Positions 16,744 through 27,250 of a stretch of 64,000 nucleotides of DNA are shown in pieces. The stretch is taken from positions 299,208 to 363,207 of the forward strand of contig CAWDMC010000004.1 of NCBI GenBank assembly GCA_963803295.1, read 5' to 3'. Under the pieces are notes generated by a model that worked only from the letters and a program-made list of their open reading frames with translations, made no database searches and was not told the origin of the DNA. The DNA comes from CAWDMC01 sp963803295. GTDB taxonomy: Bacteria; Acidobacteriota; Terriglobia; UBA7540. Numbering within the stretch: the first letter of the stretch is position 1; every line of letters starts with the position of its first letter. Made by a program: the position numbers and the translations under genes.

Positions 16744-18876
16744 GTGGAGGCACCGAAAAATCTCACTCGTCGCGAGGCTTTCAGCAAGCTAGGGAAGTTG
16801 TCTCTCCTAGCAACGCTGTCCGAGCGCGGGCCGGCAGTTCTTCCGGCCGATGTGATTCCAGCTTCTTCAAGTTCTGATGAACAGTCTCAAAGCTCGACGC
16901 GGCGAATTTCGCTGCAGAACGTCACCATTGCAGTAGATCATGCTGAACCTTCTTTTGTTCAATACGGCGTGAAAGAACTGGCCGAATATCTCGCCGAGCT
17001 TACCCGAAATCTGGTTCCGGTCGCATCTTCGCTGGACAACCGCCTAAGATCGCTGGTGGTAGTCGGGAAAGCGCTATGCGAGGAAGTCCAGTCCGGCCTC
17101 TGGCAAGGGCGTGACCTGGGAGAGGAAGGCTTTCTTCTCAGATCGACGGACAATGGCGGCAAGTCGCGGATCCTGGTTTCGGGAACAACCCCGCAGGGAA
17201 CCAACGCGGGTTTGGCGAATCTCATGAGGCTGATCCGCGTCCAAGATGGCATGCCCTGCGTGGAAGCGGACCTTGACGTCCAAAGCTCTCCCCGGTTCGC
17301 CTTTCGAGGAATTCATCTCAATGGCTGGCCTATCGACTTCCCTACCGCTTTTCGGGCTTGGCGGGAGAAGGACTGGCGGCGGTTCATTGACTTGGTGTGG
17401 ACGCTGGGAGCGAATCTGTTTCTGCTGTGGCCAGGTAACGAGACTCTGCCCATTCCGCATTCTACGGAGGACGCGGCCTATCTCCAGGAAGTCCGTCGCG
17501 TGGTGGACTATGCCCAGGAGCAGCGTGGCATCCGAGTCTGGATAATGCACAGCGCCAACCGCATCGCAACTTCGGATTGCCGGGTCCGGGAACCGAAGCT
17601 GCGCCCGTACTGGGTAGACGCATGTCAGGCCGATATGAATCCGGCTGACCCGGTGCAGTTCGAGCGCATCGCACAGTCGCATGAGGCGCTGTATCGCATT
17701 GTCAACAACGCCGATGGCTACTGCATGATCGATTCGGACCCGGGCGGATGGCCGCAAAGCCCACTCAGCGACCAGATGAAGATCTTTAAGCGCGCCCGGG
17801 CCCTCCTGGATCAATATCACCTGGAGGGGGCAAAAGCCAAACTCATCGATTGGATGTGGGTGGGTTGGGGACGCCACAAGTTCTTTAATTCCGCCCAAAC
17901 AGTCATAGGCCAATATGACTGGACGGACAAGAATCCTGACGCGAGTGACCTCGCCTTTATGGCGGAGACCATCCGCAATTTTCAGCAAAATCTCCCCGAA
18001 CCCTGGTGGCTAATTCCCGGCTTTCCTCAATACTTGGAAACCTGCAGAAATGCAGGACTGCTGGGAAAAACGGTGTACCTGCCCTACGGCGCTATCGAAT
18101 TCGAGCCCGCCTTTCCCGCCACCAACGTTCCGCTGGATTCGGTTCGTAATGTGCTGGAGACCTTGAAGAAGTTTCCCGAGACGCGGGGCATCATGGGCAA
18201 TAATCAGACGCCCCTGGTACAGTTGCCTCGCACCTATTATTTCCTGAGAAGCGCGTGGGACTATGACTACCGCAATCGTCCCGAGAGAGAAGTTCTCCTG
18301 GAGCTGTCAGAAAGCCTCTACCCGGGTGAACCCCAACTGATTACAGAGTGCTTTTCTGCCTTGATATCGACCGAACCACGCGCGATCGAGGATGTCCTCC
18401 ACCGGCTTTGCGTGTTCATCGATTCGAGCTACCCAAGCCGCAAAGGTGTGCTAGGCCGAAAGCTCTTTCCCGATCATCTCGTCATCGCACGGAATCTCGC
18501 TTTCCAGCTCGAAATCCGCGCATCACTGCAACGGCTATTGCATGCCCTGCAAGGGAAGCCAACCCGCGAAGCGTGTTCGATGCTCGTCGAGAGCTATCTT
18601 CAAGCCCTGCTCGCCTGGAACAAGGAAACGGGTTGGGAGAGGATGATCAGCCTGGGATTATGGCGGAGTGCCATCTACTCTTCCGATAAAGATTTCAGCC
18701 AAGCCCTCTCCACCTTGAAGCGAGTTCTGGCTGAGCCAGCACACACCCTCTCTTATGCCGCCGTTGCGGCCTTCTTCGCCCCCATCACGCAACGGCTCCT
18801 CGCTAAGTACGAACAGGACGCGGTGATGATTGGCTGTATCGAGCCCTTGAAACTGGCACTGATCCAATCTCCCTAA
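16744..18876 (+). CDS. Tat-type secreted glycosidase-like protein (GH20/GH67/GH84-type architecture)
   Basis: 710 residues, GTG start. The N-terminus carries a twin-arginine-like motif (LTRREAFSKLGKLSLL). Residues about 55-150 resemble the small alpha/beta domain that precedes GH20 and GH67 barrels (VKELAEYLAELTRNLVPVAS), and about 180-500 form a barrel (FAFRGIHLNGWPIDFP, VWTLGANLFLLWPGNE, GIRVWIMHSANR, GYCMIDSDPGGWPQSP). The C-terminal 200 residues are helical. Comparable proteins in soil bacteria are annotated hexosaminidase-like or alpha-glucuronidase-like. The paired acidic residues typical of GH20 (D-E) are not obvious, so the activity is open. Confidence 0.7.
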   Translation: MEAPKNLTRREAFSKLGKLSLLATLSERGPAVLPADVIPASSSSDEQSQSSTRRISLQNVTIAVDHAEPSFVQYGVKELAEYLAELTRNLVPVASSLDNRLRSLVVVGKALCEEVQSGLWQGRDLGEEGFLLRSTDNGGKSRILVSGTTPQGTNAGLANLMRLIRVQDGMPCVEADLDVQSSPRFAFRGIHLNGWPIDFPTAFRAWREKDWRRFIDLVWTLGANLFLLWPGNETLPIPHSTEDAAYLQEVRRVVDYAQEQRGIRVWIMHSANRIATSDCRVREPKLRPYWVDACQADMNPADPVQFERIAQSHEALYRIVNNADGYCMIDSDPGGWPQSPLSDQMKIFKRARALLDQYHLEGAKAKLIDWMWVGWGRHKFFNSAQTVIGQYDWTDKNPDASDLAFMAETIRNFQQNLPEPWWLIPGFPQYLETCRNAGLLGKTVYLPYGAIEFEPAFPATNVPLDSVRNVLETLKKFPETRGIMGNNQTPLVQLPRTYYFLRSAWDYDYRNRPEREVLLELSESLYPGEPQLITECFSALISTEPRAIEDVLHRLCVFIDSSYPSRKGVLGRKLFPDHLVIARNLAFQLEIRASLQRLLHALQGKPTREACSMLVESYLQALLAWNKETGWERMISLGLWRSAIYSSDKDFSQALSTLKRVLAEPAHTLSYAAVAAFFAPITQRLLAKYEQDAVMIGCIEPLKLALIQSP

Positions 18877-18930
18877 GCGCTCACGGCCCGTGGCAAAGCC
18901 GCGTCGACTTTTTCTCCAGTAATGTAAGGG

Positions 18931-20127
18931 TTACTGTGGCTCGGTAGGGGCGATACTCTGATGGACTACCGATCGCTCCTGCACCTGTTGGTACAAGGCT
19001 CGGAGGGGTTCCTGGGCGGCTCGGAGTTTGCGAAAAGCCTCTTCTTCATGCGTGGCCTCCGGTGTACGGCCGAGCTGGCGGTAAGCTTGAGCCAAGCGAT
19101 AGTGAGCAACTTCGTTTTGTGGGTCGAGGCGCACCGCTTGTTCGAGATGTGAGAGGGCTTCGGCGGGACGGCCCAACCGAGTTAGGGTTTTTCCCAAGGC
19201 GATATGGGCATCCACAAAACCAGGTTGAATAGCGAGGGCGCGCCGCTCGTGCTCGAGCGCTTCCTCGGGTTTTGAGCGCAGCCAGGCGACTTCTCCCAAC
19301 ATGTACTCGCTTTGGGCACTGGCCGGATCTGTCGCCAGACTCTGCTTGAACTCGGCCTCCGCTTCTGCGAGCGCCGGCTCGCCCTGGGAGTTGGCGAGAA
19401 TCACCTCGCCCAGTTCATAATGAAGGCCGGGCAGTCCGGGGTTGAGCGAGAGCGCTTTGCGATATTGCGAGATCGCGCCGCTGAAATCATCCTGACTAGC
19501 CGCGGCCCTTGCTAGAATCTCGTGCATCTCGGGCGAATCGGGGGCGGACTGGGCTAGCGAGGAAAGGGAGCGCGCGGCGAGATCCGAGTAAGTGCGATAA
19601 GCCAGGAAGAGCACGTCGGGCGCGCCGGGTTCCATTTGCTCGAGGACGTGCAAAACATCTACGGAACGGTCGGGGCGCGCCGATGCGTAATTGAGGCTGA
19701 CGAGATCCATACCTACTTCGCGCTTCAGTTGCTTGTCCTCTATCCGCTCAAATGTCTCCTGCAAGAGGGGCGCAGCCTCGGCGGAGTGCCCCAGGCGAAG
19801 CTCGCTCATACCGAGAAATGCCTTCGCATTGGTGAGTCCGGGCTGGAGTTTGAGAGCCGAGCGGAACTCCTGTGCGGCTCGGGTGAACTCCTTCTGGCGA
19901 AAGGCGACAATTCCCAGATTGGCGTGAGCCGAGGCATTCTTGGGATCGAGACGCAGGATTTCGCCGAACTCGATTGCGGCTAATTCACTTCGTCCGGAAG
20001 CGAGTGCCGCCTGACCCTTCTGGTAATGCTGCTGGATCTCGGTCCAGTTGTTCGTTTGTGCCGGGAGTTCGAAACACGACATAAGGCAGGCGGCAGATCC
20101 CAAAAGACAGAAGAGAGCTTTACGCAT
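18931..20127 (-). CDS. Secreted TPR protein
   Basis: 398 residues with a lipoprotein-like or standard signal peptide (LFCLLGSAACLMSC). At least seven 34-residue tetratricopeptide repeats follow, for example ASAHANLGIVAFRQKEFTRA, PGLHYELGEVILANSQGEP and VDAHIALGKTLTRLGRPAEA. TPR arrays bind partner proteins; none can be named. It diverges from a paralogous TPR gene at 20269, sharing a 141-base promoter region. The two proteins have the same layout (signal, four repeats, variable spacer, five repeats). Confidence 0.85.
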   Translation of the reverse strand: MRKALFCLLGSAACLMSCFELPAQTNNWTEIQQHYQKGQAALASGRSELAAIEFGEILRLDPKNASAHANLGIVAFRQKEFTRAAQEFRSALKLQPGLTNAKAFLGMSELRLGHSAEAAPLLQETFERIEDKQLKREVGMDLVSLNYASARPDRSVDVLHVLEQMEPGAPDVLFLAYRTYSDLAARSLSSLAQSAPDSPEMHEILARAAASQDDFSGAISQYRKALSLNPGLPGLHYELGEVILANSQGEPALAEAEAEFKQSLATDPASAQSEYMLGEVAWLRSKPEEALEHERRALAIQPGFVDAHIALGKTLTRLGRPAEALSHLEQAVRLDPQNEVAHYRLAQAYRQLGRTPEATHEEEAFRKLRAAQEPLRALYQQVQERSVVHQSIAPTEPQ

Positions 20128-20268
20128 ACGTTCGGGTTTAGACCTTCTATGATGTCCGTGGAGACTGTTACACTGGCATTTTAGGGGTCCCTTTCTACTT
20201 TTTCAACCTGCGGTGGTTTCGGGCACAACGCGCGTCAGGACACCCGCGTTACAGGAGGGGCTTTCCCG

Positions 20269-21504
20269 ATGACAATCAAGGCGAAGCCGGTTTTCGTGGT
20301 TGGCCCTCTTTTATTCTGCTTCTGCCTGCGCACGGGCGCAGTCGATAGCGGACCTGGGAAGCAGGCCAGCCAAGCAGAGATCGAGCGCTATTCCCAGGAA
20401 GCGAAACGCGCAATGGCGGCGAAGGATCTCGATGCTGCTGCGATCGCTCTTCAGAAACTTACGGTCCTCACTCCGCAGGTTCCTGAAGTGTTCGCGAACC
20501 TTGGCATGGTCTACTACAGCGAAAATCACTATGTGGAAGCCGCGCAGGCTTTTGAGCAGTCTCTGAAGCTGGACCCGCGAATCGCGAATGGAGTGCTGAT
20601 GCTGGGGCTGTGCGATGCCGAACTGGGGCGCTGGCATCAGGCGCGGCCTATTCTGGAATCCGCTTTTAGGCATCCTCCCAATCCTGAGATCGGACGCACG
20701 GTCGGCATCAAGCTCATGGAGACTTACTCGTTTCTCGACCAGAACTCTAAGGCCCTCGAAACCAGCGAGGAGTTGCTGGGCCGCTATCCGAATGACGCGG
20801 AAATCCTCTACCGAGCTTCTCACCTGTACGGAGACCGTGCCCTTGAAACCATGAACCGCCTGGTGCAGGTAGCGCCGCAGTCACCATGGAAGTTAATGGC
20901 CTTTGCCGAAGCGTTGGAGGGACAGAAGCATTATGACCTGGCGATTATCCAATATCGGAAAGTGATCGCCGCCGATCCCACCATGCCTGGCGTGCATTAC
21001 CGGTTGGGACGCGCGTTGCTGCTGAACAAAGCCGATAATGAGGCAGCGCGCGATGAAGCGATGAGAGAGTTTCAGGAGGCCCTTGTTCGAGATCCTCGAA
21101 ACGCCGGCGCCGAATACGAAATCGGTGAGGTTTACCGCAGGCGCGGCGACCCCGGGCTGGCCGCCGGACACTTCCTCCGGGCGACCCAGCTTGACCCTCA
21201 GCTCGAGGACGCTCAGATTGCAGTCGCTCGCGTTCTTATTTCATCCGATAAGCCGAAGGACGCCGTCTCTCACCTTCGTGCCGCTATCAATGTGAACCCT
21301 GGCAACGAAGTCTCCCATTTCTATCTTGCGAAGGCTTACAAGTCTTTGGGCGATCTTGCCGCGTCGCAGCACGAGATGACGCTTTATCAGAAGTGCCACG
21401 CGCGTTCCCTGCTGGGGGCGACCGCAGGAGAGTCTCAATCGCCAGCAGGCTCCGCGGGTGCGGCGGTGACCAGGCAAACCTCGGAAACGGACAGTCCGAA
21501 TTAG
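20269..21504 (+). CDS. Secreted TPR protein, paralogue of the divergent neighbour
   Basis: 411 residues with a signal peptide (VFVVGPLLFCFCLRTGAVDS). Repeats include PEVFANLGMVYYSENHYVEA, PGVHYRLGRALLLNKADNEA and AGAEYEIGEVYRRRGDPGLA. The ATG is preceded by AGGAGGGGC. Repeat order and spacing mirror the divergent gene, pointing to an old duplication. A third, damaged TPR gene lies downstream on the other strand. Confidence 0.85.
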   Translation: MTIKAKPVFVVGPLLFCFCLRTGAVDSGPGKQASQAEIERYSQEAKRAMAAKDLDAAAIALQKLTVLTPQVPEVFANLGMVYYSENHYVEAAQAFEQSLKLDPRIANGVLMLGLCDAELGRWHQARPILESAFRHPPNPEIGRTVGIKLMETYSFLDQNSKALETSEELLGRYPNDAEILYRASHLYGDRALETMNRLVQVAPQSPWKLMAFAEALEGQKHYDLAIIQYRKVIAADPTMPGVHYRLGRALLLNKADNEAARDEAMREFQEALVRDPRNAGAEYEIGEVYRRRGDPGLAAGHFLRATQLDPQLEDAQIAVARVLISSDKPKDAVSHLRAAINVNPGNEVSHFYLAKAYKSLGDLAASQHEMTLYQKCHARSLLGATAGESQSPAGSAGAAVTRQTSETDSPN

Positions 21505-21905
21505 GGTCCTGGTATGGTTGGCAGATAACCCAAACTGATCATCCGACGCCCAACCCGTACCGCGGCATCTCGCCTGCCCACGTAGCTCCATCGGCTCCCC
21601 GCCTTGCCCTCGGGTTTCGGGAAGACAGCCAAGCCAGGATTTACGATCGCGGAAGGCCAGGCTTTTGCTTCCGGCTCGCCTCGCGACGTTCTTGCCGAAG
21701 GCATCGAGAAGGCGCTTCTCAGTTTGTTGTACTTTATCCCACTCGTTCGCTTCCCGATACGTCTCCGCCAGCTCGTGGTACGCCTCAGTCATGAATGGAT
21801 CGCGCCGGAGCGCCTGCTCAAGATACTCCACGGCTTTGTTCTGATCGTGCGCTGCTCGCCACGCACGCCGGCCGGCTCGGGCGAAGGTGGCCGGAGAGAA
21901 TGAGC
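21500..21905 (-). pseudogene. TPR gene remnant truncated by an insertion sequence
   Basis: The minus-strand frame reads AHDQNKAVEYLEQALRRD then TEAYHELAETYREANEWDKV, a good TPR pair, and continues into a degenerate tail. The frame is open upstream to about 21905, where the sequence meets the left end of the insertion element at 21943. The 5' part of the gene is missing, and the surviving C-terminal repeats resemble those of the two intact TPR proteins next door. Confidence 0.65.
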
Positions 21906-21942
21906 CATTCTAATAAACATATGAATACTGGACAATAGACTA

Positions 21943-23402
21943 CCTGTCAAGCAATTTAAAAATGTTACTTTCGGGTGATTCGTCCTGCAACGCGAAATGT
22001 TACCCGTCGTCGTCGTGGTTTTTCCTTTCTTCTTGTCTTGGCAGTTGTCTTGGTTCTTGTCTTTTTCTCAGCGCGCCTTGTGCGCGCGCCTGTGATTTTG
22101 TTTTTCTCTGAAGGTGCCGCGAGTTTCTGAGAAACAGCCGAGACCGCAGGCTTCTCTGCCACCACGCTGGTGCTCCGTTGGAAAATCCGTTCCCGCTTGC
22201 TCTGAATCGTCTGGGAGAGTTGAAAGGGGTCGAGCGTCTGGCGTAGCCGGCGAAGTTCGGCCACCCGTTCTGGGTCCACCCCTGACGAGGCCGCCACTCG
22301 CTGAAAAGGGGTCTGGGGTGCTTCGTAGTGCCGCCGCAAGCGCGAGCCGATCCGCTCCTTGCGGCTCAGTTTCACCGAGGGCAGGAAGAGGTTCTGAAAC
22401 AATCGCAGCTCACCCCGGTAAAGCTCGTCCATGGCGGCCCGTGCCGCTTCCGTCTCGTAACGCACGTAGCCCAGCAAGCGCCGTACATGCGTCCAGTTCT
22501 TCTGCTCGATGTGGGCGTTGTCGTCTTTCTTATAGGGCCGCCCACGGGTGAATTGAATGTCGTGGGCCTGGCAGTAAGCCCAGAGGTGAGCATTGATGAA
22601 CTCCGAGCCGTTGTCGGAATCGATGCCCCGCAAGGGAAAAGGCAAAGCCTGGCGGACCGCTTCCAGAGCGGCTCGCACCGCCTTCCTGGCTCTTGCCCAG
22701 CACCGCTCGGCTTTCCGTCCAGCCCGTGTGAATGTCAGTCACGTTCAGCGAGTAGCAGTAGTCGCCCGCCGCCGAATTGCCCGAGTGGGAGACCAGATCG
22801 ATTTCCGTGAACCCCGGCCTCTTCACGTCCCACTGATCCGTCTTCACGGGGATGTGGTGCTTCAATAAGCTCCCCGGCTTGGTGCGGCCATAAATCCTTT
22901 GCCGCAGCTTCCGCTTCTCCGAACCCAGCCGGTAGTCGATGGAGCGGGGGCTGATCTGAAGCAGCTGCTTTTCCAACTCCGGCGTCAGCCGGAAGCGGCG
23001 GCGAATCCAAGGCATCCACTCCGGCAGCAGGGCTTTCAGCCGTACTGACCAGGGATAATCGGCCGCCTCCCAGACCGCCTTCAAGATCGAGACCAGCCGT
23101 GGGCCATAGGTCACCCCCCGGCGCCGTCGTTGGGAAACCGGCCGGGCGGCAGGCGGCGAACCATTCAGCAAACGAATCGCGTGCTTGCGATGATAACGGC
23201 AGTTGGCGCAAAACTCGTCCAGGATGCGCTGCCTTTCCGCCCGACTAGCTCGTTGGTAACGAGGATAAACTTGTTGCCAATATTCTCTTCTCGAAAGTCG
23301 ACTCATGAGGTTACCCGTATCCATGACGGGTAACATTCTCAAATTGCGCGACGATAGCCCACTGGTAACATTTTAGCTTGCGCGATACGGACTATTGACA
23401 GG
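21943..23402 (-). mobile_element. 1.46-kb insertion sequence with rve-type transposase and double end repeats
   Basis: Bounded by CCTGTCAA (21943-21950) and its inverse TTGACAGG (23395-23402). Each end has two copies of AATGTTAC in the same orientation relative to the end: 21961-21968 and 21996-22003 on the left, 23330-23337 and 23365-23372 (as GTAACATT) on the right, both pairs 35 bases apart. This symmetry marks the transposase-binding sites. One transposase gene fills the element and is frameshifted, so the copy is probably immobile by itself. No clear target duplication is visible. Confidence 0.8.
21965..23342 (-). pseudogene. Integrase-core (DDE) transposase, frameshifted
   Basis: Two frames make one protein. 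The first (to about 22690) has an N-terminal helical DNA-binding part (MSRLSRREYWQQVYPRYQRA) and the first catalytic Asp in GFTEIDLVSHSGN. The second continues with the second Asp in GIDSDNGSEFINAH and the Glu in KKDDNAHIEQKNW. The frame changes near 22685-22690, after VLGKSQEG. A basic Lys/Arg-rich tail closes the protein. It resembles ISNCY-type elements; the family was not confirmed. The ATG at 23306 (MSRLSRREYW) is the likeliest start. Confidence 0.8.
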
Positions 23403-23721
23403 CTGAATACATCTATGAAAAACTCTCCTGGTAAAATACTCATAAAGATGAGCCAGAAGCGAAAGGATTCGCTCTCGGGGCGGTCCTTCATGGTGTTTCC
23501 TTTCTCAGACAATCGAGCACCAAGTCAACCAGACAGACTTGGCCGGCGCTTGTGTACCTGCGGACAGCAGACGTGTTGATTTGCAGTACTTGTTGTACTT
23601 CTTTTACGCTGACAGGCTAACTGGGTCGGGGTTGGAAGGACAACGATAGGGCATTTGTTCGAGAACAGTGAGCTAAACGCTCAGGCTGTCCCGTCTACAC
23701 GTGTGCATATCCGGAGGGAAT
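23403..23721. other. Intergenic region between IS and second receptor gene
   Basis: About 320 bases, no supported gene. It should contain the promoter of the receptor gene; only the ribosome site CGGAGGGAAT before the ATG at 23722 is clear. Confidence 0.5.
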
Positions 23722-26700
23722 ATGAGAAAGGCAGCTGCGGTCTTTTTGGGGTCTCTTCTGCTTACCTCGGGATGCGCCTTGCACGCGCACGCTCAGGCAA
23801 CCTGGGGCGCGATCAGCGGTTTTGTAAGCGACCCGGGCGGTGCAAGTGTTCCCGGAGCAAACGTCACGGTCACCGAGGTCCGTACCGGGGTTGTGACAAG
23901 GGGTACGACAGACAATTCCGGATTGTATAACATCACCCACCTCCTCCCTGGCGAGTACACCGTGACGGTCGAAGCCCAGGGATTTCAACGCTACACCCAG
24001 CAACACGTGACTCTTCAGGTTGATTCCACGGTAAGAGTCGATTGCACGATGCAACTGGGTGCGGTTAACCAGGAAGTCACCGTCACGGCAGCGGCTCCCC
24101 AGTTGCAAAGCGAGAAGACGGACGTTTCCAAGAACGTCTCAGAGCAAACCCTTCAGGCACTCCCGGTCCCCTCACATAATTTAAGCAACCTCTATGTGAC
24201 GCTGCCCGGAGCCACACAGAACGTGCTTCAGATTGGCGCTGGTGAGAGCCCGAGCGGGGCCGTCTCGGTTTCCGTAAATGGCATGTGGTTCGGCGCCAAC
24301 GAGTACATGATCGACGGCATCACGGACATGGCGTGCTGTTTCAGCAATCAGATGGTTTTTGTGCCCAATCAGGAGTCTGTATCCGAGATGAAGATGTCTG
24401 CCGACGATTACGATCCTGAGTTCGGCGATACGGCAGGACTGGTGGCGCAGTACGTGACGAAATCGGGCACGAACCAGTTACACGGTTCGGTGTTCTACTC
24501 GAACCGCAACAAGGCGACCTTCGCCGCGGATCCGTTTACGGAAAAGATCGCGGGTACCGGATCCAACGGCAAGGGTACTGGTCCGGCTCCCTTTAATCTC
24601 AACCAGGGGGCGGTAAGCCTTGGGGGTCCAATCAAGAAGAACAAGATGTTCATCTTCGGTGATTACCAACTGGGGCGACAGATCACTGGCCAGACCCAGA
24701 CTGCCACTGTACCTACTGCCAAGTGGCGGACGGGCGATTTCAGCGATGTGGCTGCCGCGCATCCTATTTTCGATCCGAACACGGGCAATCCGGATGGCTC
24801 GGGGCGGACGCAGTTCGGCTGTAATGGGGTATTAAACGTTATGTGTCCCGGCCAGATTAACACGGTTTCGCAGAACCTTCTCAACCTGCTGCCTTTGCCT
24901 AACATCAACCAGTCCAGCGCCGACCCATGGGACGTGAATTATGTAGGCAGCGGCGCCACCACACTACGGACGGACCAGTTTGATGTTCGCTACGACTGGA
25001 ACATCGGCGACAAAGACAAGATGTTCGTCCGCAACAGCTATCTCTACTCGAACCTGTTTACCCCACCTCTGTTTGGCATTGTCGCCGGAGGCCCTCCCGT
25101 CGCCGGGTTAGTGGCCGAAAGAGTTCCTACGCACAACGACCAGCTCGCTTTGAACTATACGCACAGCTTCGGTTCCACCCTGCTGGCGGAGTTCCGTGGC
25201 GGACTGCTCCGTTGGCATTTGCAGGGCTACCAGGCGGACGCAAACCTCAAAACGAACGATCAAGTGGGTATTCCCAATCTCAACCTCGGTGGCCCCATTA
25301 CCGGCGGCTTGGCTGGATTCGTAATCGAGGGTCCAACCGGCGGTTTCCAAGAAGGGCCAGGGCCGAACAACGTCGCATTGCCTCGACTGGACATTATCAA
25401 CGTCTGGGAAGGTGTCAACAACTGGACGTGGATGCACGGCAATCACCAGATCCGATGGGGTACTGATATCCGCCGCAATATGGAAGACTTGTTCACCATC
25501 AACGCCCACACGGAGGGGTTTTTCAATTTCAACCAAAATGTCACCGGAACCTCTGACGTGGCTAATTCCGGTCTCGGGACAGCGTCTTTCCTGCTTGGGT
25601 TGCCTAACCAATTTCTGCGCGGCGTGTTTAACTTCATCCCCCATGAAAGGCAGTGGAGGGATGCGCTTTACGTACAGGACGTCTGGCGCGTGAACGCTAA
25701 GCTGACCTTGAATTATGGGTTGCGTTGGGACTATTTCGGTCCGGACACTACTCCTCTCAAGGGCGGTCTGGCCGAGTTCAATCCCAACACGGGCAATATC
25801 GAACTCGCGAACGCCGGGAGCGTATCACCATCGGCCAACGTCAGCCCGTACCACAAGGCCTTCGCGCCGCGGCTGGGTTTCGCCTACAAGGTGACGAATA
25901 ATACCGTCGTGCGCGCTGGTTTGGGCAGAAGTTACTTTGCCACTAACTACTCAAGTACGTTCCAGCAGTTGGCCACTGTCTATCCGATTGCGCCAACCCA
26001 GAGCGTCAACCAGCCCAATCTGTACACGCCGGTTTTCCCGCTGCAGCAAGGACCGCCGCCGGCGCCCGGCTTTGTGGTTCCATCCAGTGGCATTGAGCCG
26101 TTGCCTCCTGGCGTGAGCGCAACCTGGGTGCCTTCCGGTCATCCGACCGAATACGTCGACCAATGGAACTTCACCGTCGAGAGACAGTTCGGCGCGAATC
26201 TTACGGCGTCTGTCGCCTACGTCGGCAATAAGGGCACGCACGAGGTCTGGGAATACAACATGAATGCAGCGCCAATCGGGCCCGGCCCCCTGCTTAATCG
26301 GCGTCCGTTTTACGGCCAATACGGATTGGACCAGGGGATCAATAATGTCGACTACGGCTCCAATTCCAACTACAACTCGTTGCAACTTAGTGTCAACAAG
26401 CGCTTCTCGTCCGGTTACTCGATAACCTCCTCCTTCACCTGGTCGAAGGCCCTCGATCATGAGATTGCAGGCTTTGCCTGGGGAGATCAAGGCGCCAACC
26501 CTTACGACAGAAAAGCAATGTATGGCGTAGCTGCTGGTCAGGACCATGCGGCGGTGTGGACTCTAACCCACAATTGGATATTGCCGTACGGCCGCGGCAT
26601 GCATTGGGGTTCCAGTGCTACTGGCGTAAAGAAGGCTCTCCTGGGAGGATGGGAGTTCAACGGTCTGACCGTATTGCAGGATGGGCTGGCGCAATCGCCT

Positions 26701-27147
26701 CAACTGTCCAACGGTGCGACCCTGAACGCCGATTTTAGCCAGCGGCCTGACCGGATACCTGGCGTTCCCCTCTATCCGGCCCAGAAGACGTCCACTCAAT
26801 GGTTCAACCCTGCTGCGTTTGAAGCTCCGCAATTTCCGGGTCAGGCTGATCAATGCTGCCGGTATGGCAATGCTGCACGAGGTAGCATCCGCGGTCCAAC
26901 CAACTTCATCTCGAACCTGGCGCTGTGGAAAGAATTCAGCTTCTCAACGCCGCTGAACCATGAGGCGACTTTGTTCCAGATACGGGCAGAGGCGTACAAT
27001 GTCTTCAACTACGCCAATTGGGGCGAGCCTAACATGGCGGTAGACTCCTCCACAGCGGGCCGGATCACCGACCTGGAGGGTACCTTCATCGGGGGAATTG
27101 CGTTCCCCATGAGGCGATTCCAGTTTACCCTGCGCATGCAGTGGTGA
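23722..27147 (+). CDS. Oar-like TonB-dependent receptor, paralogue of the one at 8.4 kb
   Basis: 1141 residues from the ATG at 23722, which follows GGAGGGAAT and begins the signal peptide MRKAAAVFLGSLLLTSGCA; an upstream GTG at 23701 is rejected. Layout is the same as the first receptor: carboxypeptidase-regulatory-like domain (GAISGFVSDPGGASVPGANV), plug-like segment (EYMIDGITDMACCF, EFGDTAGLVAQYVTKSGTNQ) and barrel ending FTLRMQW. Shared blocks such as LHGSVFYSNRNKATFAADPF show common origin. It precedes a GH172-type gene, so the pair may handle one glycan. Confidence 0.9.
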   Translation: MRKAAAVFLGSLLLTSGCALHAHAQATWGAISGFVSDPGGASVPGANVTVTEVRTGVVTRGTTDNSGLYNITHLLPGEYTVTVEAQGFQRYTQQHVTLQVDSTVRVDCTMQLGAVNQEVTVTAAAPQLQSEKTDVSKNVSEQTLQALPVPSHNLSNLYVTLPGATQNVLQIGAGESPSGAVSVSVNGMWFGANEYMIDGITDMACCFSNQMVFVPNQESVSEMKMSADDYDPEFGDTAGLVAQYVTKSGTNQLHGSVFYSNRNKATFAADPFTEKIAGTGSNGKGTGPAPFNLNQGAVSLGGPIKKNKMFIFGDYQLGRQITGQTQTATVPTAKWRTGDFSDVAAAHPIFDPNTGNPDGSGRTQFGCNGVLNVMCPGQINTVSQNLLNLLPLPNINQSSADPWDVNYVGSGATTLRTDQFDVRYDWNIGDKDKMFVRNSYLYSNLFTPPLFGIVAGGPPVAGLVAERVPTHNDQLALNYTHSFGSTLLAEFRGGLLRWHLQGYQADANLKTNDQVGIPNLNLGGPITGGLAGFVIEGPTGGFQEGPGPNNVALPRLDIINVWEGVNNWTWMHGNHQIRWGTDIRRNMEDLFTINAHTEGFFNFNQNVTGTSDVANSGLGTASFLLGLPNQFLRGVFNFIPHERQWRDALYVQDVWRVNAKLTLNYGLRWDYFGPDTTPLKGGLAEFNPNTGNIELANAGSVSPSANVSPYHKAFAPRLGFAYKVTNNTVVRAGLGRSYFATNYSSTFQQLATVYPIAPTQSVNQPNLYTPVFPLQQGPPPAPGFVVPSSGIEPLPPGVSATWVPSGHPTEYVDQWNFTVERQFGANLTASVAYVGNKGTHEVWEYNMNAAPIGPGPLLNRRPFYGQYGLDQGINNVDYGSNSNYNSLQLSVNKRFSSGYSITSSFTWSKALDHEIAGFAWGDQGANPYDRKAMYGVAAGQDHAAVWTLTHNWILPYGRGMHWGSSATGVKKALLGGWEFNGLTVLQDGLAQSPQLSNGATLNADFSQRPDRIPGVPLYPAQKTSTQWFNPAAFEAPQFPGQADQCCRYGNAARGSIRGPTNFISNLALWKEFSFSTPLNHEATLFQIRAEAYNVFNYANWGEPNMAVDSSTAGRITDLEGTFIGGIAFPMRRFQFTLRMQW

Positions 27148-27197
27148 CGATCTGCGGCTTCTATAGCATTCGCTTTGTTCGGCGCGAAAAAAACTCG

Positions 27198-27250
27198 AGA
27201 GTCTGTGTGAAACACAAGAATTGAGGTGTAAGAGTTTTCACGCAGACTCT
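27198..27250. terminator. Inverted repeat downstream of the receptor gene
   Basis: Arms AGAGTCTGTGTGAAA (from 27198) and TTTTCACGCAGACTCT (to 27250) pair with one mismatch around a 20-base loop. It lies 50 bases after the receptor stop. There is no U-tract after it, so it may be a terminator of a non-classical kind, a transcript-end stabiliser, or an operator for the following gene. Confidence 0.5.
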
